Of a DNA stretch of 64,000 nt, positions 12,429 to 23,941 are shown one piece after another (the first letter of the stretch is position 1; each line of letters starts with the position of its first letter). A program made the translations under genes and the position numbers. Source of the stretch: Aaosphaeria pasadenensis (taxonomy: Eukaryota > Ascomycota > Dothideomycetes > Pleosporales); the NCBI GenBank assembly GCA_022813625.1, contig JAKLMB010000046.1:62001-126000 (forward strand), read 5' to 3'. The notes beneath the pieces are model-generated. The model did not search any database. It was not told where the DNA came from and saw only the letters and a program-made list of their open reading frames with translations.

Positions 12429-12793
12429 CCCGCATCGTAATGAGTTCTCTCAGAGCGAAAGCAATTGCAAGATTGGACTGTGAGAGTCGATCGAATAATT
12501 ATTGCACCGCACCGACTACCTGTATGGACGGACCCTGTGGTGTTGACCTGGAGTTGCACAAAACAAAGCTAACCCAAACCGGAAAGGCGACAATCGACCA
12601 AAAGCTGGTACACTAGTGACGTAGAGCCAATTGAATTGCTCTAGTTGGCATGACTGGCAACAATTCCTCTTCTCTCCAAACAAGTCGCAAAACCCCGTTA
12701 CCTTTCTTATAAACAAACCTGTCGCGCCTTGCTACCACATCATCCTCAACCTTCAACTCATTTCACATTATCACGTAAAGAGCATTCGTCGTC
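12429..12793. other. Divergent promoter, HAUS6-like / HD-domain gene
   Basis: A 365-bp bidirectional promoter region between two divergent genes. I see no strong consensus element beyond a CT-rich leader just before 12794. Confidence 0.5.
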
Positions 12794-13656
12794 ATGGCCG
12801 TAGACGAGAGCACCCAGACCAACGGCGTACCCGTACAGACAGATCCTTCCGCAGGTCTTGCGAATAAGAAACAAAAGACCTCCCACGAGCGATGGACAGT
12901 AGAGAGTGGTAGGTGCTAAATCAAGGGGCATATTCGTATGCGAATCCTCCATCACCACTGTTATCTCCACGTAGAATCAGAATCCACCCGCTGACAATCG
13001 CAGTCCTCTCAGAAGAAGTCACACCCCGCTACGAAGAAAACACCGATTCCCCGGTCCCATTCTTCCATCTCCTCGAGCGCCTGAAGACCACAAAGCGAGC
13101 TGGCTGGCGTCGCTTCGGTATCAACAATGCCGAATCCATCTCCGACCACATGTACCGAATGAGCATAATCACCATGGCCGCGCCCGCTTCCCTCACCTCG
13201 AAGCTCGACATTGCGAAATGCACACGAATGGCGCTGATCCACGACATGGCGGAGTCACTTGTCGGCGACATCACCCCAGTAGACGATGTCCCGAAGGAAG
13301 AGAAGAGCAGGCGAGAGGCGGAGACCATGGACTACATCTGCGACACATTGCTCGGGAAATTCAACGGCGGTCTCAACGGCAAGGAGATCAGGAAGATTTG
13401 GCAGGAATACGAGGACAGCGAGACACTTGAGAGCAAATTCGTCCATGACGTCGACAAGATCGAGCTTCTCCTGCAGATGTTGGAGTACGAGCGATCGCAC
13501 CCAGAGGCCGAGCTTGGGGAATTCACGTGGGTTGCATCGAAGATCGAGTCTGAGGAGGTCAAGGCATGGTCTGATCACGTTTTCAGCGAGCGGACAGCTT
13601 TGTTCAAGAGCCGCGGCAAAGAAGCGAAGTGGAATCTTCCTAAGAAGTCCGAGTGA
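12794..13656 (+). CDS. HD-domain 5'-deoxynucleotidase (HDDC2/YGK1-like)
   Basis: Predicted metal-dependent phosphohydrolase that removes phosphate from deoxynucleoside 5'-monophosphates, in the HDDC2/YfbR/yeast Ygk1 group. Two exons, 12794-12908 and 13004-13656, give 255 residues. The intron starts GTAGGT and ends CTGACAATCGCAG. The HD metal ligands are visible: H87 (SDHMYR), H118-D119 (ALIHDMAE) and D187 (FVHDVDK), with E122 and D127 in the same helix-loop. RAGWRRFGI before the HD core is also characteristic of this subfamily. The first ~40 residues are a non-conserved tail. Expected to be cytosolic. The longer in-frame opening at 12913 is intronic. Confidence 0.9.
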
Positions 13657-15019
13657 GGGGAGGACGAAGTCGCATCGTAATAGCCGTGCATAGTGGCATA
13701 TGAAAGCGGGGAGTCATTCTTTATGTTTTAACGAGGATCATGATGGATGCATTCATGGCGTCAAGCAAGACATAGATTTCGTAAGCGTCAAGCATCATAA
13801 TTCCCACGAAATGAGCAAGCGTTGATTAGCGCCTTTCATGGCTTCTTAAACGCGCCCCGTGTCCAGCGTTTACTCAATGCATCCTGTGTTTTGTTCATCC
13901 AAGTTACCTTGTTTCTTCCCTGATCGGTGAGGAATCGCTAACGCAATGCTATATTATAGTTGAGTCCACGGGAGGATATATGTAAGGGCCCACGGACGTA
14001 CCTGCATGCTTTGCGTGAAATTACCCGGTAAGCGTAACCCATGCCAGCACGACTTCGTTCCAAACGATTTATATTGTAGAGCATCTGTGTGCAACGGATA
14101 CATTGAACAGTGACGATTCAGTCTATACACATTTCGTGAGGGAAACCAATCGCCCCCTGAAACAAATACAACACAAACGAGGGAGAGAACAAGTAACAAA
14201 GATGTTCATCGCCCTTCCTTGCCACCGCGATTGACCGACAGGAAGTAGCCAGGTCGTCTGGTTTGGAAGAATGACGCTCGGAAATGTACTGGCCGTGGTA
14301 CCATGTATAACGTATATCTCCATATTAAGCCTCTCCGAGCAAGTCCCTCATTCAGCGCATGCATGTTAATCAGCCCTATCTAAGAAGCGCGGTCTCCTTA
14401 CCACCGGCGCATATCGATAATACCACACGCTCGTCCAAAGTAAATTACATATCCAATGACAGACCGGCCAAGGCTCGTTCGATTACCATGGCGGGGACAC
14501 CTTTTACCCAATGCCATGGACGCCGTACGATTTTAATCTTCTTGTTCCTGGTGCAGCGTGTTAAGGTAAATGGCGAATGGTACGACGGGATTCTGGAACG
14601 CTCAGCGCGTCAATTGCTTCATATACATGTGTGCGTGCCAAGGACGAAGTGTTTCTATGTTGCAGTGAGTGTCGTTACATGGTGTAGCGAGGTGACCGAG
14701 TGGCGTGGATAATAAGAGACGAAAGGTTGATGACATGTTGGCTTGCAGCGGGCGGAGATCATTACGAAAGGCCCGTCCCTCCCGTTCGTCAATTAAATCT
14801 TTCATCTGGGTGGACTTGGAAGCAATTGCCGGTTGATGTGTCTTGCATTGTTCTTACGCGGTGAGAAGCCGATGCTCCATGTCTAGATTGTGAAATAGGG
14901 AGAGGTCCTCTTTCTTTGTGGCGGTTGCTGCTTCGTCCTCGTTGAATCAATTGCTTTTGCTACCGAGGCCAATTGGCGTAGACAGCTAGGTTTGAACTGG
15001 ATCTCAATCGATTGGAAGA
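13657..15019. other. Intergenic region
   Basis: A 1.36-kb stretch between two plus-strand genes. Scattered short open frames have no domain, signal or splice support. No RNA gene was recognised. Confidence 0.55.
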
Positions 15020-16137
15020 ATGAAGGGTTCTCGGGCTTTCGTTGCAACAGCGGCGCTTGCGTCTGCTGCATCTGCACATCCCGCCGCCCGTCAAAGCAAG
15101 TGTGCACCATTCAAGGGAAACTTCACGATAAGCCAGTACCAATTGTACCCGGAAAATGCTGATTTCGACTTCAATTCTTGCAAGCTCTACATTGGGTATG
15201 TGAGGCGTAGCATGCCTCCAGATAGATGCAGTGTCGAAACATGTTGCTGACGAAGAATAGTCAATTATGGAACGCCTCGCTAGGAATCTACGATCCGTAT
15301 TCTAAGAAGCATGAAATTGTCGAGTTCCCAGGAATCTCTCACAATCCCGACTTCCACATGGGCGCCGTCCAGGTGGACCGAAAGACGGGTTTGGTCTCGG
15401 TCATCGCGGACGCAGCACCTGCCTTCCCTTCAGAGGGCAAAGATATCTCTGGCACGAATTGGCTTCTCAAGTACGATCCAGTTGCCAAAGAAGTCATCTA
15501 CAAGATCAATCTCACGGAGACATCTCAGGGCAAATTCGGCGGATTCCAAGACATCGAGCAAGACCCCGAAGGCAACGTCTTCGTCGTTGGAACATGGCCT
15601 GGAACACTTCTGAAAGTCAGCAAGGACGGAAAGAAGGTCACTCCTTGGTATCTTCCTGAGAACATTGTGCAAACACAGAAGGGTATAGGCGGCATCGCAG
15701 CGCTCGACTATCTCCTGCTCGCTCAGGGCTATCCCACTCCCAACGCAATCTGGCGATTCGACCTCAAGGCAGAGAAAGGTGTTCCGACAACTGTAAAGAT
15801 CACCAACGCGAACTACACCTTTGGCCAGAGCGACGCAATCTATCTTCCTCCCAAATATGAAGGAAAGGTCCTGCTCGTCGCCGAGGATACGATTGGCATA
15901 TCTGTGTTCCGATCCACCGACGCGAAATGGGATACTGCAGAGTACAAAGGTCTTGTCCCCATTGGACCCGTGGATCCTGGAACAAGCGTCGTGACGCCTG
16001 CGCAGGTTGGCGATAGCATCTACCAAGTGTTGGAACCGTTTGGTGATGAAGGCATTGGTGGACCGGGAACCGCTGGCAACAGGACCGATTTCTTGTTCCG
16101 AGACATCAGCGCTGAAATAGCAGCACTGCTAAAGTAA
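15020..16137 (+). CDS. Secreted Mala s 1 / Tri14-like beta-propeller protein
   Basis: Two exons, 15020-15195 and 15261-16137, give 350 residues. Residues 1-19 form a signal peptide (MKGSRAFVATAALASAASA), so the protein is predicted to be secreted. The mature part has recurring beta-strand blocks (DPYSKKHEIVEFPG, DPEGNVFVVGTWPGTLLKVS, NAIWRFDLKAEKG, YEGKVLLVAEDTIGISVF). These resemble the Malassezia Mala s 1 and fungal Tri14-like proteins, which are thought to be six-bladed propellers. Several NxS/T sequons are present (NASL, NLTE, NYTF, NRTD). No enzymatic residue set is evident and the family's biochemical role is unknown to me. None of the neighbours are secondary-metabolite genes, so the Tri14 resemblance does not imply a toxin cluster. 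Confidence 0.75.
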
Positions 16138-17312
16138 TGCGACTGCGTGCCGTTGTTCCTGGCTGCTTGGTTGTTGTATCGTAAGTCAAAATAGTGTTTT
16201 ATAGCAGTATCACATGGATGCGATGACTTATGTATATGGATGAACGATACGATCCCAGTAGGAATATTACCGAGCAGGAATGTGAAAGCTGCACACACAA
16301 TAGCGGACTGTTGTACGGATCTCTCAGATAGCGACTGCGAGCACTGTATCCAGCTATGAGCTCATTTCACCCTTGCAATAGGTTCGTCTATAGTCATGGT
16401 TTGGGCAGTGAAAATTGATACCAAAGGTCAAAGCATAACAACCAAAATAAACACTGAGTCACATCGTGAACTTAACCACAGGCTGGATTCGGTATGTTCG
16501 ACGAATAACTTCAAGGGAAAGGGGTCAAGCCCATACAATAACTTTTACATGATACGATCCACGGCCCACAAGCGCCTAGAACACGGCACCGTGAACCGAA
16601 GCGCATGCAATAATTGAAGAACCTCAAGTCGGATAGTCGGAGAGAAGGGTGGCTTGGCTGTGAGTATTAAGAGAGAATGCATGTGGAGCCTCGGCACCAG
16701 ATTGGCCGTGAATCGCTAGTGCTGCAGCAGTGGTGTTTTGGCGTGCGAAGACATCAATGTGACTTGAATACAGTATTAATGACTTGATCTGATGCATTGA
16801 TGAGCAGATGCCCTTGGAGTGTTTGAGACGGAACATTGGGCGATGAGAGACGACTCATGAAAGGGATCATTGTCGTGGGTTGGGTTCAATAGTGTATGGT
16901 GATGTGTGTTGTCGTTGTGATAGTGTACTTTTCGTCAAGATGGCAACCAATGGAACGCAACGACTGATTTCCAATGACGTCTAAGAGTGGCATGCACTGA
17001 CCCATCCTGCGTCGATCCTGCCACAATCCAGACGCTCACAAGCCACTCTTGTTTTGGTTTTGCCCAATCAGTCCGTCCGTTCAATCCGTTACTGGCTGGT
17101 ACAACTGATGCTTTCGGAGCTATCAACCCCAATAATTCTTTCTTTCTTCTTTCAAGCTATCCTTTCACCTCACCCCTCCTTTTCCTTTCTTCTTCCCAAT
17201 TGCATCCTATCCGCTGACGCCGACCACATCTTGTCCTCAATCAACTGAAGCCACAACCCTTGCTTCTTCTGCATCATCGCGTCACTCCTCCACCACATCT
17301 ATCCTAGCCGCC
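16138..17312. other. Intergenic region with pyrimidine-rich leader of PNS1
   Basis: No supported gene. The last ~170 bp before the PNS1 start are strongly pyrimidine-rich, a common fungal transcription-start environment. Confidence 0.55.
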
Positions 17313-19166
17313 ATGGCGACACAAGGTCAGGCGGCAGATTATTACAATAACTACAACAACAACAATGGCGCGCAGCAGAGCAATGGCTATTATCAGATGC
17401 AAGAGCCCAAGTATGGCCAACATGCTCCTCCGCCCCCTCAATACGGCCAGAACTATGCACCACCGCCTGGCCCTCCACCGCAACAAAACGGCTACAATGA
17501 ACAGCCATATGCGCCTCCGATGAATGCCGGAGAGAAGCAAAACTTCGACCAGGCTTTCAAGATCCAAAAGCCAAAATTCAATGACTGGTGGGCGGGATTG
17601 CTGGTACGTTGTCCTCGACCATTGCCATCATCATCCGTAGCATTCATTGACCATTGCGTGTACAGTTCATCGCTGTATTCCTAGGTTTCGCAGCTGTTTC
17701 TGGCATCGCAATCCAAGGATACGGTACGTGGGTCCGAGTACACAGCTCTTTTTGTGGATTACTGACAATCCCAGTGCATACCTTTTCGTTCAATGGCGGA
17801 GGTATCTATAATAGTCGCAATGACTTCGGACTGTCCACGAATACCATTGTGCTCTTCGCTTTTGTCCTGGCTGTCGCGACCGTCTTCAGTTACGCCTATA
17901 TGTGGGCTGCGCGAGCCTTTACCAAACAATTCATTTGGATCACTGTACGATACTTACCAATCCGCATAGTTACAGTGTGGCTAATCTGCGACAGGGTATC
18001 CTGAATATTATATTCGGATTCGCGACGGCAATCTATATGTTGTCCCGCAAGTACTGGTCCGGTGGTATTGTATTCCTTCTATTCTCGATCTTCTACGTGA
18101 TCTGTTTCATCTCCTGGATCCCGCGCATTCCGTTCTCGGTCCTGATGCTGCAGACGAGCATTGATGTTGCCAAGAAGTATGGCCATGTTTACGTCGTCTC
18201 CCTCATTGGTGGTCTTCTGGCAGCGGCATTCGGTGCCTGGTACTCGGTCACTCTGGTTGCGGTATATGTGAAATACGAACCGGGGAATAATCCGGCATGC
18301 AGCGAGGGCGCCGGTGGATGCAGCAAAGGAAAGGTGATTGGACTGATAGTCTTCATCACATTCGCCATGTACTGGATATCGGAATGGTTGAAAAATACCA
18401 TCCACACAACAATTTCCGGAGTGTACGGATCGTGGTACTTCTGCTCGAACAATTTCCCCAAGGGAGCTACACGAGGCGCCTTGAAGCGATCATTGACCTA
18501 CAGCTTTGGCAGTATCAGCCTGGGCAGTCTCATTGTGGCCATCATCAATTTCCTGCGCCAGATCTGCTCGGTCGCGCGACAGACGTCGTCCCAGGAAGGT
18601 AACATCATCGGGACGATTGTATTCTGCTGCTTGGAATGCCTGATTTCCTTGCTCAGCTGGGCGGTACAGTTCCTGAACCGCTATGCCTTCTCGCACATTG
18701 CGCTTTATGGCAAGTCGTACATACAGGCGGCAAAGGACACTTGGACGTACGTATACACAAGATTCAGCCACCCTAGGTTAGTTATACAAATTCAGCTAAC
18801 ATTACGATCAGCATGATCAAGGACCGCGGCATCGACGCCCTCGTCAACGAATGCCTCATCGGACCCGTCCTCTCGATGGGCGCCACATTCATTGCGTACG
18901 CGTGCGCCCTTCTCGCATACCTCTACCTCATCTTCACGTCACCCGCATACAACCAGGACGGAGCGTACACACCCGTGGTCGTCGCATTCGCGTTCCTCAT
19001 CGGGCTGCAGGTGTGCAACATCTTCACGACGCCGCTGAGCTCGGGAATAGACACCATCTTCGTGGCGATGGCGTGGGATCCGCAGGTCATGATTCGGGAC
19101 CACCCGGATCTGTATCACCAGATGGTGCAGGTGTATCCGCATGTGCAGCAGGCTATACATGCATAA
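17313..19166 (+). CDS. PNS1: PNS1 choline-transporter-like (CTL) membrane protein
   Basis: A member of the choline transporter-like (CTL/SLC44) family; the yeast homologue Pns1 sits in the plasma membrane and its substrate is unsettled. Five exons, 17313-17603, 17666-17723, 17775-17944, 17995-18746 and 18812-19166, give 541 residues. The N-terminal ~75 residues are rich in Tyr, Asn, Gln and Pro (cytosolic, disordered). Membrane segments start at about residue 98 (FIAVFLGFAAVSGIAIQGY). The CTL core has the conserved SGVYGSWYF and RSLTYSFGSISLGSLIVA blocks and the cysteine-containing LNRYAFSHIALYGKSY motif. About ten transmembrane helices can be counted. The C terminus contains AMAWDPQVMIRDHPDLYHQM. 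The assignment is secure; the transported molecule is not. Confidence 0.95.
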
Positions 19167-22100
19167 AGGACGAGGTATGGAGTACTGTGTGAATAATTGT
19201 AATGGACGGAGGAGAGGAGAGAAAAATTGTGTCGATACAAGGTACGAAGTGTAAAGGGAAGAGAAGGAGAGAGGGACGTTTCATCGTAATGAGAGATTGG
19301 GTAGCGGGCGATTGATTATTAGTCCAGCGATCCCAGATGGAACCACGACGACTTTGGCAGCGCCAGAAATTACAATTATGCTTCCACAAAAAGGAATAAG
19401 CTTCCAAGAATAGTAATAATAACAAATCCATTTTAAGTATACACTATGTAGATACATTCCGCATTCGTCCTATGAGCATGATCCTACGAATATGAAACAA
19501 TACAAAATACCTAGGTATTTACTCACCTAACCCACACTTTCAAGATCAGTTTGCTTCATCTCTACCAGTTTCCCCGCCAAAGAGTTCCGCCGGATTGTTT
19601 TTGTAGCGCCTAGGAGACGCCCACACTAACTCAGGTCCGTATTGTAGTCGTCTTGGGCGAACGTGACGAGGATAAATCTCGGATACTCTGGTTTTTTTTT
19701 CTTCCGATGGGAGGTGAGGTGAGGTGAGGATGTGTCTGCGTGACATAATCATACTCGGAGGGTGCGATCGTGGGTCTTTGGTCCACATGGGCGGCGGCGG
19801 CAACGGCGAACGGCCTACGATGATCCGACGAGGGTAGCTTGCTTGTGATTGCGATTGCCATTGCGATGGAGAGGGAATTCTGCGAAAAAGGGACATTGGA
19901 AAGTCGAAGTGCAAAAGTCAGATGTCATAAATCAATCATTTCCCAAAATACTGGGAATGGAGAGGCTTCACGATGGCGTGTTCAATTGCCTAACAGGTTT
20001 CTGGGATCGAAGTGAATCGAAATGGAAATTCGCAAATGATGATTTCACGAGAATTCGATCCAATCCAATCCGTCTTTCCTTGGATCGTGAACTTGTGAAA
20101 AAACCAAGGACCGACCAGCCAGCAGGTTACGACTCACCCTCATTCTCGCGAGTTAGCCGCGGGAGCTAACTAGCCATTGTGAGTGTTTGTGTGTGGTGTG
20201 GTCTACGGTCCCACCGGTAATTGAATGGGAAAACCGGCGGCGTATGACGTAGGAATCGGAACATTTTCCCCCTCCTCCTTGCCTGCCTGCCTGGCCTGCC
20301 TGCTCCTCCTGCTCCTCTTTCCCCTCTCCGCTCCGCTCTATTGTATCGAATGAGTGTCCCGCGCGCTCGCGCTATTTATTGTGTGCGTCGTGCGTTTGCG
20401 CTTTTCCGAGGGTGGGAAAGGGAGGGGAGGGAGGGGAGGGAGGGGGGAAGGTAGGCGGTTTGCGGAATGGTTTGAAGGAACTAATTAGAGGTAATTATGT
20501 ATGCATGGACTGTAGTTAGTTACATGTATCAGTATGTACACAGTACAGTAGGAATGAAATCTATCTATAGCCGTTGCAGCAATTGGCAGGCTCGTCGGCT
20601 TTCAGTCCGTTCGTCCGCCCGTCCGGTTGGGTGGTAGAAGGGTCGGATGTTTGATAAGAGGGAGCGTGTGTTCAGAGTGCTATAGACGGTGCGGTGCGTC
20701 GGCGAGTGGTGGCTCGGTGAGGCAATTGAAAGGTACCCGTCGATTCCGAGGGAGATAACCTAGGGAATACAGAGATACGGATGGACGGTAGACGGTGGAG
20801 AGAGCGTGAGGGTTAGCCTCTTGGTTAGTTTCAGGCGCGGGCGCGGCGCACTGCGTTGGTGAGGAGGAGGGGTACATTCGGTATGAGATGACCTTGTGGG
20901 TTAGGTTAGGTTATTGGTTGGGTTGAATTATTGCATCATCGTGAGGTTATTGTTTCCTATGGGAATTGCGATGCGGCGACCAGGACGACGACGACTATGT
21001 TGAGGCCATTGATCTCACGGGAGCCGGACCGAGAAGTTTGGATTTGTTTGACACGACACCCTTGAATTGAGAGCGGGTGCATGGACGATTCCTTGGTTGT
21101 GGTGGCAGTGGCAGGTTAGGTTGTAGTTAGTAGTTAGCAGTAGTTAGTGGAAACGTTGAATTTAGTTGTGTGTGAAGTTGTTCCACGGCCGAAAGGGCAA
21201 AACAGAAAGACACGATGGTTACTTTAGGTGCAAGTACACGGTAGGTTAAAGGTTACTAGCGCCGTTATGTCGGGACATGTAACATGTTCGCTCTTTGAGG
21301 CATAGAACACAGTTGCGGGATTAATACCGAGATGGGCAGTACCGTAGTGGCAGTGCAGTACTCGTACGTTGGGTTAAGAAGGTTAATTGATGAGTTGGGC
21401 AGTGAGGCATTGAAGAATTGAGTGTTGAGAAATTGCATGTGGCATTGAGGCTCGCGCGCGGACGAGGGCGATTGAGTGATTGATGAGGGGATTGGAATTG
21501 TTTTTGGCTTGTGATCGAGGGACATGTTTGTATGTATTGTACAAGTAGATGAGAGATGTGATGGGATGAGATGAGATGAGATCAGGAGGGGCAAGGGAGT
21601 GGGGGTCGTTGCTTCCGTAGTATTACCGTCATTAATACAGAGGGCGCCTACGTACGTACACACTGCTTTGGCTATCAACACAGTAGTACTCCATAGTATC
21701 ATCATAATTGGCACAAAAGGATAGAATGGAACTAGCATAATTATGATAATAATTCGTCGGCTCGTCGGTCTTTGATAGGCAACTTAATGGTTGAATTATC
21801 TGGAAGTAGATAAGTATTGTAAGATAACTGAGTGAGGCGGGTGTTAGTTACCTGGCGTGTCTGGTTAGTGAGCATGGTACGGCATGGTATTACGGCCGGC
21901 GGACATGTTAGTAGACCAACCCTCAACACTTGGCGATAACTCGTAACGCGCAATTCCACCACTTTCCACGAGTACCTACCAATCATCTTCCTGCACAGTG
22001 CACAGTATGTATCCAATTATTAGTTACTACCGGACTACATTTCCATGATGGCAATGTCATGTCATGTCATATTGAGGTTAGTTACGGCGTACTTTGCAGA

Positions 22101-23941
22101 GTTATCAGGTATCATGTCACAGGGAAAAGAAGTAACTCAGTAGCAATGATTGTGCGGAAGGCTGTACCGGTACCTAACCGATTACTACTGGACTAGCCAG
22201 TCGTAGAAGTGCTTCCACTAACTACTATCCTATCCAGCATCCCACATGCCACATCGCATGCCTCCATTGCCTCCCATGCCCCCTCCCATGTCACATCTCA
22301 CGATATCCACTCTGCCCACACTTTCCACACTGCCCACTCATCCACTAACCTCATGGGTAATGACCCGTTTCGGAACTGGGTGGCTACTAATCACGACTGT
22401 TCCCGTTGGCTCTTTCATAGGCCCATATCATCATCGTGACTGTCAATTGCCATTTGCACTCGCGGTTGTATACGGTGTAGTTAGGGTCGAAACTAATTCT
22501 ATTAATTATACAAAAGCCTCAGTTCCCCCCACCAATTCTGTTCCTAATCATCTCAATTCTTTTCTTTTCCAAACAACCTTCAGTGATACCCCATATTCCC
22601 CCCAACCAAACCCCCAACCGATATCCCTCGCCATCCACCATTGCAATAATATTGCTTTTACGCGTACCCATCAGCTGCCCAGCGGGAATACAGCATTAGC
22701 CCTTCCATTCTCTCGCCATCCTCTTGTCATCTGTCGCCTGGCGCCCAATCGCTGTTCAGTCACAACCCATCCTTGACTGCGTCTGCCTGTACCTGTGCTT
22801 CCTGTCCTGGTACTTGCGAATCAATTGTCTCCTTTGCCCGTCACCGCTTCTCTGCGCTCTCGACGTCAATCGGAACTCATCCCTTCCTGCCTGCGGGGTA
22901 ATAGTACAAGCAACACTACGCGCACATACACATACAGGGTACGTACATTAATTTCCTGGATGTCCTTTGTTTACGGTGATTTGGTCGTATCCATATCCAA
23001 GCGGCTACTGGTGGGTGTCAATTGGAATTCCCCAAGCTTACCACAATTACAGGCAACAAAGTAGGAATTAAATCTCACTGCTACTACGACGACCTACTAC
23101 TACTACGCCGTGCTCATACTCGGTCCCCTCAACAAACGCAAGAAGCCCGATACTCTACGTTCGGAGTGAGAATCACGTCTAGAACGCCTCTCTACTCGTC
23201 TCCCTCGTCATTGTGCCTCAATAGCAGCGACACTACTCCACTAGCTACATTCGCTCCCGCCTTTCCCCTCCACCTCCCCCAGCAGATCCTCCTCAACTTC
23301 CCCATCTTCCCAATAACTCTATACCTCCATACCTCGTACCAACAACCCACGACTCAACCACCAACCATCCACCACCCACGCTCAACACCTCACCCACGCA
23401 CTCACCCACGCACCCGCATAACCTAGGTAAGCCTCAAACTTTCAGTTTTCTTTTCCTGCCTTTTCATTATTACGTCCACACCGATATTCTCTGCCCATGC
23501 GCACGCGGGTGTCTGATGACCTTTACCTGTTCGTTCTCTCCCTGGCTTCACTTTTACCACACTACACCACTGTTCACTAGGTACCCTACTCGTACCTTGC
23601 CGTAACGGTATCTCCTTTCCCTTTCCACCATAATCATCATCATTATTGCCCCACTATACAACATTTCCCGGGGCGTTGGTCGTGGTCGTACCTGCCTACT
23701 CCGCCCCGACACAATACAAAACCGACCCTCACCCAGGCCTCCCGCCTACTCTGTCCTCTTTCTTCTCATCGTCATTCATCGGACATCTCACTCTTCCGCT
23801 CTCTGCCCATAAAACCCTCCACTCATCCACTCAATTCCTCTTCTAAACCCATATTTCTTCACTTCCTTCACTTCAATCTTCTACCTACCTACTCCAATAC
23901 TCATTCCAATCACCAGTCAACCCCACATCCCACACATCATA
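19167..23941. other. Long gene-free region upstream of mannitol-1-phosphate dehydrogenase
   Basis: 4.8 kb without a convincing gene on either strand. The left two thirds are rich in simple motifs: GAGGTGAGGTGAGG near 19715, CCTG/CTCCT runs at 20270-20335, the G-run tract (separate entry), GTTAGGTTAGGTTA near 20898, AGTTAGTAGTTAGCAG near 21125, GATGAGATGAGATGAG near 21565 and GTCATGTCATGTCAT near 22055. The right 700 bp are strongly C/T-rich, like a long leader. A GTAAGC site follows CTAG near 23425 and a CACCAG acceptor lies near 23915, so a 5'-UTR intron is possible. Open frames at 21265-21738 (-) and 22246-22776 (+) are low-complexity and rejected. Confidence 0.5.
20410..20447 (+). repeat. 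G-run tract with G-quadruplex potential
   Basis: Eight runs of three to six G, separated by loops of 1-3 bases, lie within 38 bp on the plus strand. It sits directly after a C/T-rich block, between PNS1 and the mannitol-1-phosphate dehydrogenase gene. Confidence 0.7.

Noticed and set aside
15020..16137. Secondary-metabolite (trichothecene-like) cluster suggested by the Tri14-like gene
   Set aside because: No terpene synthase, P450, PKS or NRPS lies nearby; the neighbours are housekeeping genes.
13657..17312. Possible tRNA genes or other RNA genes in the larger gaps
   Set aside because: I looked for B-box-like GGTTCGANTCC on both strands and found no match with a cloverleaf-compatible flank.
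20895..20930. GGTTAGGTTAGG-like run resembling a telomere repeat
   Set aside because: The unit is not the ascomycete TTAGGG, there are only a few copies, and housekeeping genes flank it on both sides.
21265..21738. 157-codon minus-strand frame in the long gap
   Set aside because: Low-complexity, built from simple repeats (ATGAG/GAGAT), with no domain.
22246..22776. 176-codon plus-strand frame in the long gap
   Set aside because: Pro/Ser/Thr/His-rich translation of CT-rich leader-like DNA; no conserved feature.
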